A stretch of DNA of 64,000 bases from Nonomuraea endophytica (GCF_014203235.1 NZ_JACHIN010000005.1:558001-622000); one strand, 5' to 3'. Shown: positions 26,681-35,886, counted from the stretch's first letter. The notes: generated by a model not told the origin, from the letters alone. Numbers and translations are program-made.

Positions 26681-27786
26681 TGACCTGCGACCTTGACGAG
26701 CTCGTCAGGGGTGACCGCGCCGGCCAGCAGGCGGCCGTCGTCGGTCAGCAGGGCGGTGACCAGCTTGGTCTTGATCATCTTGCCGGAGCCCCACGCGCCG
26801 CTCACCGGGGTCGCCTGGTCGAGGATGAGCTTCGCCGCCTGGGCCTCGCGCGACTCCTGAGCCTGCCCGTCCTGCTTGAACGGCAGCACAGCCACGCTCG
26901 TCCAGCCGTTGCCGACCACCTTGACCTGCTCGGCGGCCTTCTCGGCCTCCTTGCTGTGGTCGGCGCCCGGCTCTTGCAGCTGACCGAACTCCTTCTCCTC
27001 CACCTTGGCGCCCGCGGGCGGGGTGAAGGCGAAGTTCTCCTCGGCCGGCGGGCTGAACGTCACCTGCGTGAACCCGACCTGGAAAGCCGGTTCGGCCGAG
27101 CCCTTGGCGAACACCTGCACCTGCAGCGGCACGTAGTTCTCGCCGTCCAGGGCCAGACGCACCTCCTTCACCAGCGAGCTCTGCGCCTTCGGCGTCAGCA
27201 CCAGCTGGTAGACGGAGCGGCCGGCGACCTCGGCGGTGTTCGTCACCGAGACGCCCGTGTCCTCGTTGACCCGGTCCAGGAAGGTCTCGGCCACCTGCTG
27301 CGGCGTCAGGTCCGTCGGGCTCGGCGTCGCCAGCGGCTGGTCCCCCTCAGGCTTGGCGGGCAGCTTCACCTTGGTCGCGGTGTTCGTGCCGCTGTCCCAG
27401 TACCAGGTCTGGTCGCCGTTGACGATCAGGTTGGTCTCACTCATCTGGCCGGGCAGGGCGATCCTCAGCCGGTCCTGCGCGCCGTACCAGACCTTGACCT
27501 CGTGCGAACCGGACAACAACGCCAGCGGCGAGGCCGTACCACCCTGGGCGGGCAGCGCGGGCAGGCCGAGCGAAGCCGTCTGCTGGACCGTGCCCGACAT
27601 CGCCGGCGGCCCACCAGCCTTCTTCACCGCCGCGGCGGCGTCGGCCAGCAACTGCGCGGCCGTACGTTCGGGCAGGACGGGCTCGCCGCTGACGGCGGCG
27701 ATCACGGGACCGGCGCCGACCGCCGCCCCGATCACGGCGGCGGCCGCGATCGGGACCCCCCACCTCACGATCGTTCCTCTGCGCAT
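26677..27786 (-). CDS. LolA/RseB-like exported protein
   Basis: 369 residues with an N-terminal signal or anchor (GVPIAAAAVIGAAVGAGPVI). The body resembles the LolA/LppX/RseB half-barrel seen in actinobacterial proteins: HEVKVWYGAQDRLRIALP, LIVNGDQTWYWDSGT, YQLVLTPKAQSSLVKEVRL and a later PAGAKVEE. These domains bind lipids or sense envelope state. As first gene of the ABC operon it could hand a lipid-like substrate to the exporter or act as its sensor. The promoter holds CTGAGAG boxes also present before the adjacent two-component system. Confidence 0.8.
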   Translation of the reverse strand: MRRGTIVRWGVPIAAAAVIGAAVGAGPVIAAVSGEPVLPERTAAQLLADAAAAVKKAGGPPAMSGTVQQTASLGLPALPAQGGTASPLALLSGSHEVKVWYGAQDRLRIALPGQMSETNLIVNGDQTWYWDSGTNTATKVKLPAKPEGDQPLATPSPTDLTPQQVAETFLDRVNEDTGVSVTNTAEVAGRSVYQLVLTPKAQSSLVKEVRLALDGENYVPLQVQVFAKGSAEPAFQVGFTQVTFSPPAEENFAFTPPAGAKVEEKEFGQLQEPGADHSKEAEKAAEQVKVVGNGWTSVAVLPFKQDGQAQESREAQAAKLILDQATPVSGAWGSGKMIKTKLVTALLTDDGRLLAGAVTPDELVKVAGQ

Positions 27787-27844
27787 CTCACTCCTTCACG
27801 GTATGCGGATGTCCCCACCGTGGTGCATCCCGCCTTAGGTGATC

Positions 27845-27879
27845 CTGAGAGCGTCTGAGAGTCCTCTCAGTTCTCTCGG
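27845..27879. promoter_or_regulatory. CTGAGAG box cluster upstream of the LolA-like/ABC operon
   Basis: CTGAGAG occurs at 27845-27851 and 27855-27861 (10-bp step), followed by CTCTCAG at 27864-27870 and CTCTCGG at 27873-27879. The 10-bp direct spacing is typical of OmpR/PhoB-type response-regulator sites. It lies 59-93 bp upstream of the LolA-like start; a related palindrome precedes the response regulator at 28216. Confidence 0.6.
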
Positions 27880-27919
27880 CCTCTCGTTGCTTTGTCCGTT
27901 ACGGCGAAGCCGCCGCCCA

Positions 27920-28079
27920 CGCCACCCGCCGACGTGCGTCGGCGCAGGTCGGGGGGATCGCTTCTCACGTCGGGCCACTCCCCGCCGCAACGGCCCCCTT
28001 GCCCAGCCGACCCGGCCCCGGCCGGGCGCCGCACACCTTGCGCCGGGCTCCACCGCACCCCGTCCCGCCGCACCGGCGC
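27920..28079 (-). repeat. Two-part intergenic repeat, copy B (inverted)
   Basis: Module 2 (27920-27972) and module 1 (28020-28079) are reverse-complement matches to copy A modules, with a spacer of 47 bp here against 95 bp in copy A. Copies A and B thus form inverted repeats around the 3-kb ABC/LolA-like operon. They lie within the 430-bp gap between 27786 and 28216, in which no gene is recognised. Confidence 0.75.
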
Positions 28080-28175
28080 TAAAAGCGTTGGGGTGCCCGT
28101 CGTGGCGGCGGCGTGTGGTGCGGGCGTCCCGGAGGTGCCGGGAGTGCGGGGCTGGCGGACTGGGGGTTGGGTGGG

Positions 28176-28191
28176 CTGAGAGGGTTCTCAG
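28176..28191. promoter_or_regulatory. Palindromic box before the response regulator gene
   Basis: CTGAGAGGGTTCTCAG is a palindrome with 6-bp arms (CTGAGA/TCTCAG), 24 bp upstream of the response-regulator ATG. It uses the same half-site as the cluster at 27845-27879, suggesting autoregulation and shared control of the ABC operon. Confidence 0.55.
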
Positions 28192-28215
28192 GGGGGAGTC
28201 CCTACACTCCAGGGC

Positions 28216-28890
28216 ATGAGGGTTCTGGTCGTCGAGGATGAGCGGCGGATGGCGGCGGCGTTGCAGCGTGGGCTGCAGGCGGAGGGGTTCGCCGTGGATC
28301 TGGCCCACGACGGCGAGGAAGGGCTGCACCTGGCCCGCAACGGCGACTACGACGTGGTCGTCCTGGACATCATGCTGCCCCGCCTGTCCGGCTACAACGT
28401 GTGCAAGCACCTGCGTGCCGAGGAGAACTGGGTGCCGATCCTGATGTTGTCGGCCAAGGACGGCGAGTACGACATGGCCGATGGGCTTGATCTTGGAGCC
28501 GACGACTATCTGACCAAGCCGTTCTCCTATGTGGTGCTGGTCGCGCGGCTCCGGGCGTTGCTCCGGCGGGATGCGGGGAGGCGGCCGGCCGTGCTGACCG
28601 CTGGGGATTTGTCGCTGGATCCGGCCCGGCGGCGGGTGGAGCGGGGTGAGGCGCAGGTCGAGTTGACGCCTCGGGAGTTCGCGCTGCTGGAGTACCTGCT
28701 GCGGCGGCGGGACGAGGTCGTCTCGAAGTCGGAGATCCTGGAGCACGTCTGGGACACCTTCGACACCGATCCGAACGTCGTCGAGGTCTATGTCGGCTAT
28801 CTCCGGCGCAAGATCGACGTCCCGTTCGGCAGGAACGCGTTGCAGACCGTGCGCGGCGCGGGCTACCGCCTGGCAGGCGACGGTGGCTGA
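28216..28890 (+). CDS. OmpR/PhoB-family response regulator
   Basis: 224 residues. The receiver domain has the acidic pair VVEDE, the phospho-acceptor Asp51 in VVVLDIMLPRLSGY, Thr/Ser in LMLSAKDG and Lys in LTKPFSY. The C-terminal winged helix has VELTPREFALLEYLLRR, VVEVYVGYLRRKI and a final RGAGYRL. It overlaps the histidine kinase gene by 8 bp. Likely targets are its own promoter and the divergent ABC operon, given the shared boxes. Confidence 0.95.
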   Translation: MRVLVVEDERRMAAALQRGLQAEGFAVDLAHDGEEGLHLARNGDYDVVVLDIMLPRLSGYNVCKHLRAEENWVPILMLSAKDGEYDMADGLDLGADDYLTKPFSYVVLVARLRALLRRDAGRRPAVLTAGDLSLDPARRRVERGEAQVELTPREFALLEYLLRRRDEVVSKSEILEHVWDTFDTDPNVVEVYVGYLRRKIDVPFGRNALQTVRGAGYRLAGDGG

Positions 28891-30232
28891 CTCGCCGCTG
28901 GCCTGGTGGCGGCGGCAGGGGCTGCGGTTCCGGCTGACCATGGTGGCCGCCGCCGTGCTCGCGCTGGCGCTGGCGATCTCGGCGTCGGTGCTGCTCAGCG
29001 TGTTGCAGCGGGCGCTGCTCGGCACGGTGGACGACTCGCTGCGCCGGCAGGCGCAGACGGTGCGGGTCAAGGCCGACAACGAGATGCTGACCAGCCCGAT
29101 CGTCACCCATGACGGGACGATCGTGCAGGTTCTGGAGCGCGACGGGCGGATCGCGAACGTCACCTACGGCGCCGACCGGCTGGTTCCCTTGCTGGACGCC
29201 CCGGCCAGGCAGCGGGCGCTCAAGGGCGAGGCGCTCTATCTGGACGGCCGGCCGTACGCGATCCCGGGGCCTTTGCACGTCGTGGCGGTCAGCGCGGACC
29301 GGGGGCGCACGGTGCTGGCGGCGCGCCCGATCGGCGAGATCGTGCGGAGCCTGGGCGTGGCCGGGAAGGTGCTGTTCGTGGGCACGCCCGCGCTGGTGGT
29401 GCTGCTGGCAGCGGCGAGCTGGCTGATCATCGGCAGGACGCTGCGGCCGATCGCCGCGCTGCGCAGGGGCGCCGCCGACATCACCCACACCGCCCGCTCG
29501 CGCCGCCTGCCGGTGCCGCAGGCCCGCGACGAGGTGCACGCGCTGGCGCTCACGCTCAACGACATGCTGGCCCGCCTGGAGGAGGCGGAGAAGCGGCAGC
29601 GCTCGCTGGTCTCCGACGCCTCCCACGAGCTGCGCAGCCCGCTGGCCAGCATCCGGCTGCAGCTGGAGGTGGCGCTGGGCCATCCGGAGGGCGCCGACTG
29701 GCAGGAGACGGCCGAGGGCGTGCTGGAGGACACGTTGCGCCTGTCGCGCCTGGCCGAGGACCTGCTCGCGCTGGCCCGCCTGGACGAGCGCGGCGGCCGT
29801 CCGGCCCGCCGCGAGCCGGTCAACCTCGACGAGGTGGTACGGCGCTGCGTCGAGCGATACGGCGAGGCCCACCTGGTCGCCTGCGACCCGGTGCTGGTGA
29901 CCGGCGACGCCCTCGACCTGACCAGGGTGCTGACGAACCTGCTGGACAACGCGGTCCGCCACGCCGCCTCCAAGGTGGAGGTGGCGCTGACCGCCGACGG
30001 CGTGCTGACCGTGACCGACGACGGCCCCGGCATTCCGCCGGAGGACCGCGAGCGGGTCTTCGACCGCTTCACCCGGCTGGACTCGGGCCGGGGCCGCGAC
30101 GAGGGCGGCGCGGGGCTGGGCCTGGCGATCGTGCGGGAGACGGTACGCGCGCACGACGGCCGGGTGTACCTGGAAGACGCGCTGCCCGGCCTGCGCGTGG
30201 TGGTGGAGCTCCCGGCCGCCCGCAACACATAA
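28883..30232 (+). CDS. Sensor histidine kinase
   Basis: 449 residues from GTG 28883, which overlaps the response-regulator stop; the longer in-frame option only adds shadow sequence. Two membrane helices (LTMVAAAVLALALAISASVL; VLFVGTPALVVLLAAASWLI) flank an extracytoplasmic sensor loop of about 130 residues. Then come HAMP, HisKA (SDASHELRSPLASIRLQLE, His near 250) and the ATPase domain (LTNLLDNAVRHA, DDGPGIPPEDRERVFDRF, GGAGLGLAIV). Stimulus unknown, but envelope stress fits the linked LolA-like/ABC operon. Confidence 0.95.
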   Translation: MADSPLAWWRRQGLRFRLTMVAAAVLALALAISASVLLSVLQRALLGTVDDSLRRQAQTVRVKADNEMLTSPIVTHDGTIVQVLERDGRIANVTYGADRLVPLLDAPARQRALKGEALYLDGRPYAIPGPLHVVAVSADRGRTVLAARPIGEIVRSLGVAGKVLFVGTPALVVLLAAASWLIIGRTLRPIAALRRGAADITHTARSRRLPVPQARDEVHALALTLNDMLARLEEAEKRQRSLVSDASHELRSPLASIRLQLEVALGHPEGADWQETAEGVLEDTLRLSRLAEDLLALARLDERGGRPARREPVNLDEVVRRCVERYGEAHLVACDPVLVTGDALDLTRVLTNLLDNAVRHAASKVEVALTADGVLTVTDDGPGIPPEDRERVFDRFTRLDSGRGRDEGGAGLGLAIVRETVRAHDGRVYLEDALPGLRVVVELPAARNT

Positions 30233-30352
30233 GGGGCTGCGAACCCCCGTAAGAGCGAAAAAAAGCGCATAAAGCGGATCGATAGCGCCGTCCCCTACGC
30301 TCCCCCGGACGGACGCGTGCCGTCCGTGATCAACGAACGTGAAGGAAACACC

Positions 30353-30526
30353 ATGCGCAACATCCTTATCGCCCTGGGCCTGGCCGCGGCCCTCGTGGGC
30401 GGCACCGTGGCGGTCGCCGCCACCGCGGTCGCCAAGCCGGTCCCCGGCTGTGAAGGCAAGCCGCTGTGCGACGACGACGACATGCACTGGCCCAACCCGA
30501 TCGGCACGCCCACCCCCAGCAACTGA
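30353..30526 (+). CDS. Small secreted peptide
   Basis: 57 residues from ATG 30353, preceded by GAAGGAAAC. A clear signal peptide (NILIALGLAAALVGGTVAVA, ending near ATAVA-KP) leaves a mature peptide of about 30 residues: two Cys, an acidic DDDD run followed by MHW, and a Pro/Thr tail. The Cys pair could form a disulphide; the acidic/His cluster could bind metal. It follows the two-component operon by 120 bp. No family recognised. Confidence 0.65.
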   Translation: MRNILIALGLAAALVGGTVAVAATAVAKPVPGCEGKPLCDDDDMHWPNPIGTPTPSN

Positions 30527-30530
30527 CCGC

Positions 30531-33386
30531 TCAGCGCGCGCGGGCGAGGGCCTCGGCGGCCTTCGCCCGCCAGGGTTCGGCGCCGATCTCCTCGAACAAC
30601 GCGTACGCCTCCTGAAGGTGCGACTCGGCGGCCCGTTCGCCGCCCTCCATCATCAGCAGCCCGAGGTTCAGCCGGATCCGGCCGGCGATGAGCCGCTCCC
30701 CCAGCCGCTCGGCCAGGTCCAGCGCGGCCGCCAGCGTCCCCTTGGCCTGGTCGGGCTGGCCGAGCGCGATCCTGGCCTCGGCGATGCCCTGCATGACGTA
30801 GGCCTCGCCGATCCGGTCGCGTACGTCGCGCACGATCACGGACGCCGCCTCGAACGCCTCCAGGGCCCGCCGCCCCTCGCCCCTCAGCAGCGCCAGGCGG
30901 CCGATGGAGTTGAGCGCCTGGGCCTCGCCCCGTGGCACACCCTCCTCCCGGAAGATCTCCAGCGCCTGCTCCAGCATGGGGCCGCCCTCGTCGAGCGTGC
31001 CGCGTTCCAGGTGGATGACGGCCAGGTTGACCAGCGCGTGGGCCTCGGCGGCCCGGTCGCCGACGGCGCGCAGCAGGGGCAGGGCCTGTTCGTAGCGGTC
31101 CCTGGCGGCGGCGACGTCACCGCGCATCCGCTCGACCATCGCCATGTTCCGCAGGGCGAGGGCGCGGCCGTGGGTCTCGCCGATCTCGTCGAACAGGTCG
31201 AGCGCCTCGGTCAGCATGGGGTGGGCCTCGCCGTACCTCTGCTGGAAGACGGCGAGTGAGCTCAGCGAGTAGACCATCGCGCCCTCGCCGCGGATGTTGC
31301 CCGCCTCGCGGCAGGCTTTGAGCGCGAGTTCGCTGACCGCGCGCCACTCGTCGAAGTAGCCGTGGGTCTCGAACAGGGTGATCGCGGTCATCGCGATGCT
31401 CCAGCACAGCTCGTCCAGGCCGTGCGCGGCGGCCTGGCGCACGAGCGCGAGCAGCGTGGCGCGCTCGCCGTCGAGCCAGGTCAGCGGGTCGTCGCCGATG
31501 AGCGCGTCGGCCAGCGTGGGCGCGAAGGGACCGGGTCCCGCCTTGCCGCGCAGGAGCGTGAAGTGGCCGCCGTAGTAGCGCTCGTGGGCGCGTTCGCTGA
31601 GGCGGACGAAGGCGGAGCAGGCACGTTCCAGGGCGGCCAGCCGCTGCTCGCGGCGTTCCTCGGTCTGGGCTCGCTCGCCGGCGAAGGCGCGTACGAGATC
31701 GTGGATGGCGTAGTGGCCGCCTCTGACGGTCAGCAGGGACGCGCCGACGAGCTCGTCGAGCGCCCGCTCGGCGTCGCCGTCGAGCAGCGCGCCGGCCATC
31801 CAGGCGGTCGTCTGCGGGCTGTCGACCAGCCCGATGCGCCGGAAGAGGGTACGCGCCCGCGCGGACAGCCCCCGGTAGGAGACCTCCAGACTGGCCCGGA
31901 CCTCCAGGTCGCCGTGGCTGAGCACGTCGAGCATGGTGCGCGAGTCGCTGAGCAGGCCGACGAGGGTCTCGATCGTCCACTGGGGGCGCACGGCCAGCCG
32001 GGCCCCGGCGATGCGCAGGGCCAGGGGCAGGCCGCCGCACTGGGCGGCGAGCCTCCTGAGCGCGTCGGGCTCCGCGGCGGCGCGCCGTTCGCCGACGTCG
32101 CCCATGAGCAGCCGGACGGAACCGGCGTCGTCCAGGACCTCCAGCCTGACCACCCAGTGCTCGGCCATGCCGATGGGACGCTCGCGGCCGGTCACCAGCA
32201 CGCCGCAGGGCGCGCCGCCCGGCAGCAGCGGCCAGATCTGCTCGAAGGATCCGGCGTTGTCGAGCAGGACGAGCAGCCTGCGTCCGGCGACCGTGGAGCG
32301 GAACAGGGCGCCGCGTTCCTCGGCCGAGCGCGGGATGGCGCTGACGCCCAGCGCGCGCAGGAACATGCTGAGCACGTCCGTGGCCTCGGTCTGCCCGTCG
32401 CGCAGGTCCACGTAGAGCTGGCCGTCGGGGTAGTGGGAGGACAGCTCGTGGGCGGCGTGCACGGCCAGTTCGGTCTTGCCCACGCCGGCCCGGCCCACGA
32501 CGGCGGCCATGGGCAGCGGCCCGTCCTGGCCGGAACCGGCCAGCATGCCGGTGAGCCTGGTCAGCTCGGCGGAGCGGCCGGCCAGCGTGGAGATCATCGG
32601 CGGGAGCTGGCGCGGCACCGGCGTGAGCCTGGCGGGCGGCGCGGGCCGGTCGAGCTCGTCCTCCTGGTTGAGTATGGCCAGCTCCAGGCGGCGCAGCTCG
32701 TCGCTGGGCTCTAGGCCGAGCGTGTCGAGGAGCATCTCGCGGTAGGCGCGGAAGGCGTCCAGCGCCTCGGCCTGCCGTCCCGAGCGGTAAAGGGCCAGCA
32801 TCAGGTGGTTGTGCGGCCGCTCGCACAGCGGGTGGGCCTCGACCAGCCGCCGCAGTTCGCCGACCAGCTCCAGATGCCGCCCGAGCCCCAGCTCCAGCTC
32901 GACGCACTGCTCGTGGGCCAGCAGCCGGCGTTCCTCAAGGTCGTGGACCATGGGCCGGATCAGGTCGCTGTCCACGTCGGACAGCGCGGGCCCGCGCCAC
33001 AGCGCCAGCGCCGCGCGCAGCGTGCGCGCGGCCCGCTCGGGCTCCTCGCCGCGCGCCCGCGTGATCAGGTCGTCGAACTCGGCCAGGTCCAGCCGCGCCG
33101 GCTCCACCTTCACGAGGTAGCCGGGCGAGCGCGTGATCAGCGTCTGGTACGGCTGCGCCGTGTCGCGCAGCACGCGGCGCAACTGCGAGATCCGGATCTG
33201 CACCTGGTTGCGCGCGGTGTCCGGCGGGTTCTCCCCCCAGGCCGCCTCGATCATCCGCTCCAGCGGTACGACCCGGTTCGCTTCGAGCAGCAACATGGCC
33301 ATGACGACCCGCTGGAGGCTGCCCCCGAGATGGAGCTCCTGTCCCTCGTGTTCGACCAGCAGCGGTCCGAGAATCTTGAATCGCAT
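30531..33386 (-). CDS. AfsR-like SARP regulator with NB-ARC and TPR domains
   Basis: 951 residues from ATG 33386, preceded by AGGAGAGCGG. The N-terminal winged helix and bacterial transcriptional-activation domain (MRFKILGPLLVEHEGQELHL; DTARNQVQIRISQLRRVL; GRQAEALDAFRAYREML) bind promoters as direct repeats. An STAND NTPase follows (P-loop VVGRAGVGKTELAVHAAH near 296, LLVLLDNAG, GGLPLALRIAGARLA), then C-terminal tetratricopeptide repeats (700-950). Such proteins activate antibiotic clusters or global secondary metabolism. The NRPS at 8-13 kb is a possible but unproven target. Confidence 0.92.
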   Translation of the reverse strand: MRFKILGPLLVEHEGQELHLGGSLQRVVMAMLLLEANRVVPLERMIEAAWGENPPDTARNQVQIRISQLRRVLRDTAQPYQTLITRSPGYLVKVEPARLDLAEFDDLITRARGEEPERAARTLRAALALWRGPALSDVDSDLIRPMVHDLEERRLLAHEQCVELELGLGRHLELVGELRRLVEAHPLCERPHNHLMLALYRSGRQAEALDAFRAYREMLLDTLGLEPSDELRRLELAILNQEDELDRPAPPARLTPVPRQLPPMISTLAGRSAELTRLTGMLAGSGQDGPLPMAAVVGRAGVGKTELAVHAAHELSSHYPDGQLYVDLRDGQTEATDVLSMFLRALGVSAIPRSAEERGALFRSTVAGRRLLVLLDNAGSFEQIWPLLPGGAPCGVLVTGRERPIGMAEHWVVRLEVLDDAGSVRLLMGDVGERRAAAEPDALRRLAAQCGGLPLALRIAGARLAVRPQWTIETLVGLLSDSRTMLDVLSHGDLEVRASLEVSYRGLSARARTLFRRIGLVDSPQTTAWMAGALLDGDAERALDELVGASLLTVRGGHYAIHDLVRAFAGERAQTEERREQRLAALERACSAFVRLSERAHERYYGGHFTLLRGKAGPGPFAPTLADALIGDDPLTWLDGERATLLALVRQAAAHGLDELCWSIAMTAITLFETHGYFDEWRAVSELALKACREAGNIRGEGAMVYSLSSLAVFQQRYGEAHPMLTEALDLFDEIGETHGRALALRNMAMVERMRGDVAAARDRYEQALPLLRAVGDRAAEAHALVNLAVIHLERGTLDEGGPMLEQALEIFREEGVPRGEAQALNSIGRLALLRGEGRRALEAFEAASVIVRDVRDRIGEAYVMQGIAEARIALGQPDQAKGTLAAALDLAERLGERLIAGRIRLNLGLLMMEGGERAAESHLQEAYALFEEIGAEPWRAKAAEALARAR

Positions 33387-33470
33387 CCGCTCTCCTCTGC
33401 CGGTGATGCTTCCAAGCGGGTGTTGCACAAGATCTGCACTCCGATCGCAACCCAGCTAGGCACGGGGATA

Positions 33471-34223
33471 CTACGCGAGGCGAGCTATCTCGGCGAGTGC
33501 GGAGCGGGCGGAGGCGGCGTCGTGCACCCGGAAGACCCGGGCTCCCTGGAGCGCGGAAACGGCGAGTGTGGCGATGGTCCCGGCGTGTCGCCGGTCCACC
33601 GGCAGCCCGCCGAGCGTCTCGCCGACGAAGTCCTTGTTGGACACCGCGACAAGGACGGGCCAGCGTGTGGCCACCATCTCGTCCAGGCGCCTGCTGACCT
33701 CCAGCGAGTGGAAGGTGTTCTTGCCGAAGTCGTGGGCCGGATCGATGAGGATCGCGTCGCGGGCCACACCGGCTGCCACGGCGCGCTCGGCCAGCTCGAC
33801 GGTGTAGCCGATGACGTCGTCCACCACGTCGGCGTAGGCGATGCGGTGCGGGCGGGTACGCGGCTCCACGCGGCCGGCGTGCGCGCACACCAGGCCGGTG
33901 CCGTGGCGGGCGGCCACCTCCGCGAGGCCGGGGTCGACGCCGCCCCAGGTGTCGTTGAGCAGATGGGCTCCGGCGCGGGCCACCACCTCGCCGACCTCGG
34001 CGCGCCAGGTGTCGACGCTGATCAGCAGGCTGGGATGGCGTTCGCGGACCGCCTCGACCAGGTCGGCCACGCGGCGGATCTCCTCGGCGGCGTCGACGTC
34101 GTCGCCGGGGCCCGCCTTGACGCCGCCGATGTCGACGATGTCGGCGCCTCCGGCCACGGCCTGGTCCACGGCGTCGAGCGCGGCGGAGAAGCCGTAGGTG
34201 CGGCCTTTGTCGTAGAAGGAGTC
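33471..34223 (-). pseudogene. folP: Host folP (dihydropteroate synthase family), 3' part split by insertion
   Basis: The frame runs from DSFYDKGRTYG at the element border through DIVDIGG, LISVDTWRAEV, HLLNDTWGG, ILIDPAHDFGKNTFHSLE and VAVSNKDFVGETL to the stop at 33471: 250 residues without a start. Joined to the stub at 43085-43165 it restores a 277-residue protein reading ...VVNRTP|DSFYD... in frame. The VSNKDFxGETL motif replaces the SRKxF of classical DHPS, which points to a FolP2-like paralogue rather than the main folate enzyme. An internal ATG at 34169 might still yield a truncated protein, but it would lack the first pterin-binding strand. Confidence 0.88.
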
Positions 34224-34229
34224 AGGGGG
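34217..34229. other. attL: left junction of the integrated element
   Basis: Host folP sequence ends at TC (34222-34223). The following AGGGGGCCC breaks the folP codons and belongs to the element. The matching TC lies at 43083-43084. Replacing everything between them restores a continuous attB, AAGGAGTC|GGGGGTGCGG, inside folP. Confidence 0.75.
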
Positions 34230-34294
34230 CCCACTCTTACGTTGAGACCTTCTTCCTTTCAGGGTACAAACAAGCAGGTAGAAGGGACAACGCC

Positions 34295-35872
34295 ATGGTC
34301 AAGCGGCATGACAAAACCGACTCTCGTCTTACGGTCGACTACTGCCGTATCAGTGATGACCAGTCCGGGGTGGCTACCGGCGTCGCCGCGCAACATGCCG
34401 CGAATACTAAGTCCGGGCAAGAAATCGGCCATCCAATCCAGGCCAGCTATCAGGACAGCAGCATCTCTGCCTGGAAGGGCATATCGCGTCCCGAATACGA
34501 CCGTCTAGTAGCGGATCTAGTAGCGGGGATAATCCGCCTACTCATCATCTGGCATGCCAATCGACTGCATCGCACACTCGAAGAAGCACTCGTATTTATG
34601 AAGCTCGCACGCGAAGCGGATGTACTGCTCTACAGCACGAGCAAAGGTTCTTACTACAACCTCCAAACGGCGGCAGGTCGAAACGAGTTCCTCTCCGACA
34701 CATTGCGGGCGCAGACGGAAAGCGACGACAAGAGCGAACGGCTAATCCTCCGCAGACGCACGCAGGCAGAGGAAGGCGTTTATGGCGGGGGGATCAGGCC
34801 ATTCGGCTGGGGCCTCGACACCGGACTCGTACAAAGAAGGTGTCTTAACCCGAAAGCCCGCCCTGCCGACCGCGAGTACAGATATAGCCCAATTCTCGAC
34901 ATGACAAAGCACAACCACAAGGAAGCCAAGGAAATCCAAGACTGGGCAAAGAAGATTCTCGCAGGAGTTAGCATCAACGAGATTCTCAGGGACCTGAAGG
35001 CGAGAAAGGTCCCGACTGCCGGTCAAGCAGACGGACGCATCATCAAACGCAATGGCTCGCGCCTGCAAATCAAAGGATGGACCGGTCAGGTAATCAAATA
35101 TATTCTCCTAAACCCTAGAACGGTGGGTCACTCCACATACAGAGGCCAAATCATCCAGCGCGGAATCTACCCTCCAATTTTGAGCGAGGAGGTTCAGGAA
35201 GCAGTCAGGACAATCCTCGTAGACCTAACGCGGACACGTCCCAATAAATACCAAAATCACAAAATTAAATGGCTAGGCACTGGGGTCTATGACTGCGGCC
35301 AGTGCCACGATGGGACGAAGATGGCAGTCAGCGGAGATCCCTCAGGCAATCCCACCTACAAATGCTCAAAGCGCGGTCATTGTTATCAACCGGCTCCCCT
35401 CGTTGACGACTACGTTAGATCCGTGGCAATCAAGCGCATATCCCAACTCGACCTCTCAGCGCTCACGCAAAGAGGCGACACCATAAACACAGACGCGGCA
35501 GGACAAGAGCTCGCCATTCTAGAACAAAGGAAGAATCGGGCAGCAATCAACTTCGCCAACGGCGACATAGACGAAGACCAAATGCTAATTATCACCGCGC
35601 AAACTACCAACAGAATCAGCGAACTGGAAGCCGCCCTAGACGGAACACGAGATCACGACCTAGCGCCCTTCGCCCACACGGAAAACGTCGCTCGAATATG
35701 GGATAAACTCACGCTCGGTCAACAACGCTCAATCGTGGCCATGCTCTTTAAGGTCACCTTGCTTCCAACCGGCAGGGGAAAAGGAAGAAACTTCCGATCA
35801 ATTAAATCCCGAGTACTCGTCACCAAAAAGTCCGTAAAAGGCATTCGCCCAAAGCCTAGGCAGAACACATAG
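34295..35872 (+). CDS. Large serine recombinase (integrase)
   Basis: 525 residues from ATG 34295, preceded by GAAGGGACAACGCC. The resolvase domain begins with VDYCRISDD (nucleophile Ser20 in YxRxS). It continues with WHANRLHRTLEEAL and GRNEFLSDTLRAQTESDDKS, then the recombinase domain (GGGIRPFGW; LNPRTVGHSTYRG). A zinc ribbon follows (CGQC at 333-336, CSKRGHC at 357-363), then a coiled-coil segment near 400-460. Length fits phage/AICE large serine integrases. It lies 70 bp inside attL and should catalyse attP x attB recombination; excision would need a directionality factor, which I cannot identify. Confidence 0.95.
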   Translation: MVKRHDKTDSRLTVDYCRISDDQSGVATGVAAQHAANTKSGQEIGHPIQASYQDSSISAWKGISRPEYDRLVADLVAGIIRLLIIWHANRLHRTLEEALVFMKLAREADVLLYSTSKGSYYNLQTAAGRNEFLSDTLRAQTESDDKSERLILRRRTQAEEGVYGGGIRPFGWGLDTGLVQRRCLNPKARPADREYRYSPILDMTKHNHKEAKEIQDWAKKILAGVSINEILRDLKARKVPTAGQADGRIIKRNGSRLQIKGWTGQVIKYILLNPRTVGHSTYRGQIIQRGIYPPILSEEVQEAVRTILVDLTRTRPNKYQNHKIKWLGTGVYDCGQCHDGTKMAVSGDPSGNPTYKCSKRGHCYQPAPLVDDYVRSVAIKRISQLDLSALTQRGDTINTDAAGQELAILEQRKNRAAINFANGDIDEDQMLIITAQTTNRISELEAALDGTRDHDLAPFAHTENVARIWDKLTLGQQRSIVAMLFKVTLLPTGRGKGRNFRSIKSRVLVTKKSVKGIRPKPRQNT

Positions 35873-35886
35873 GGCAATGAAACCAT

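Noticed and set aside
28370..30487. A 705-codon minus-strand frame opposite the histidine kinase
   Set aside because: Composition is that of an antisense shadow, and the plus strand has complete kinase motifs.
34217..34229. Integration at a tRNA gene, as in many AICEs
   Set aside because: No tRNA cloverleaf is found at either end; the split coding sequence of folP defines the site and the integrase is a serine, not tyrosine, recombinase.
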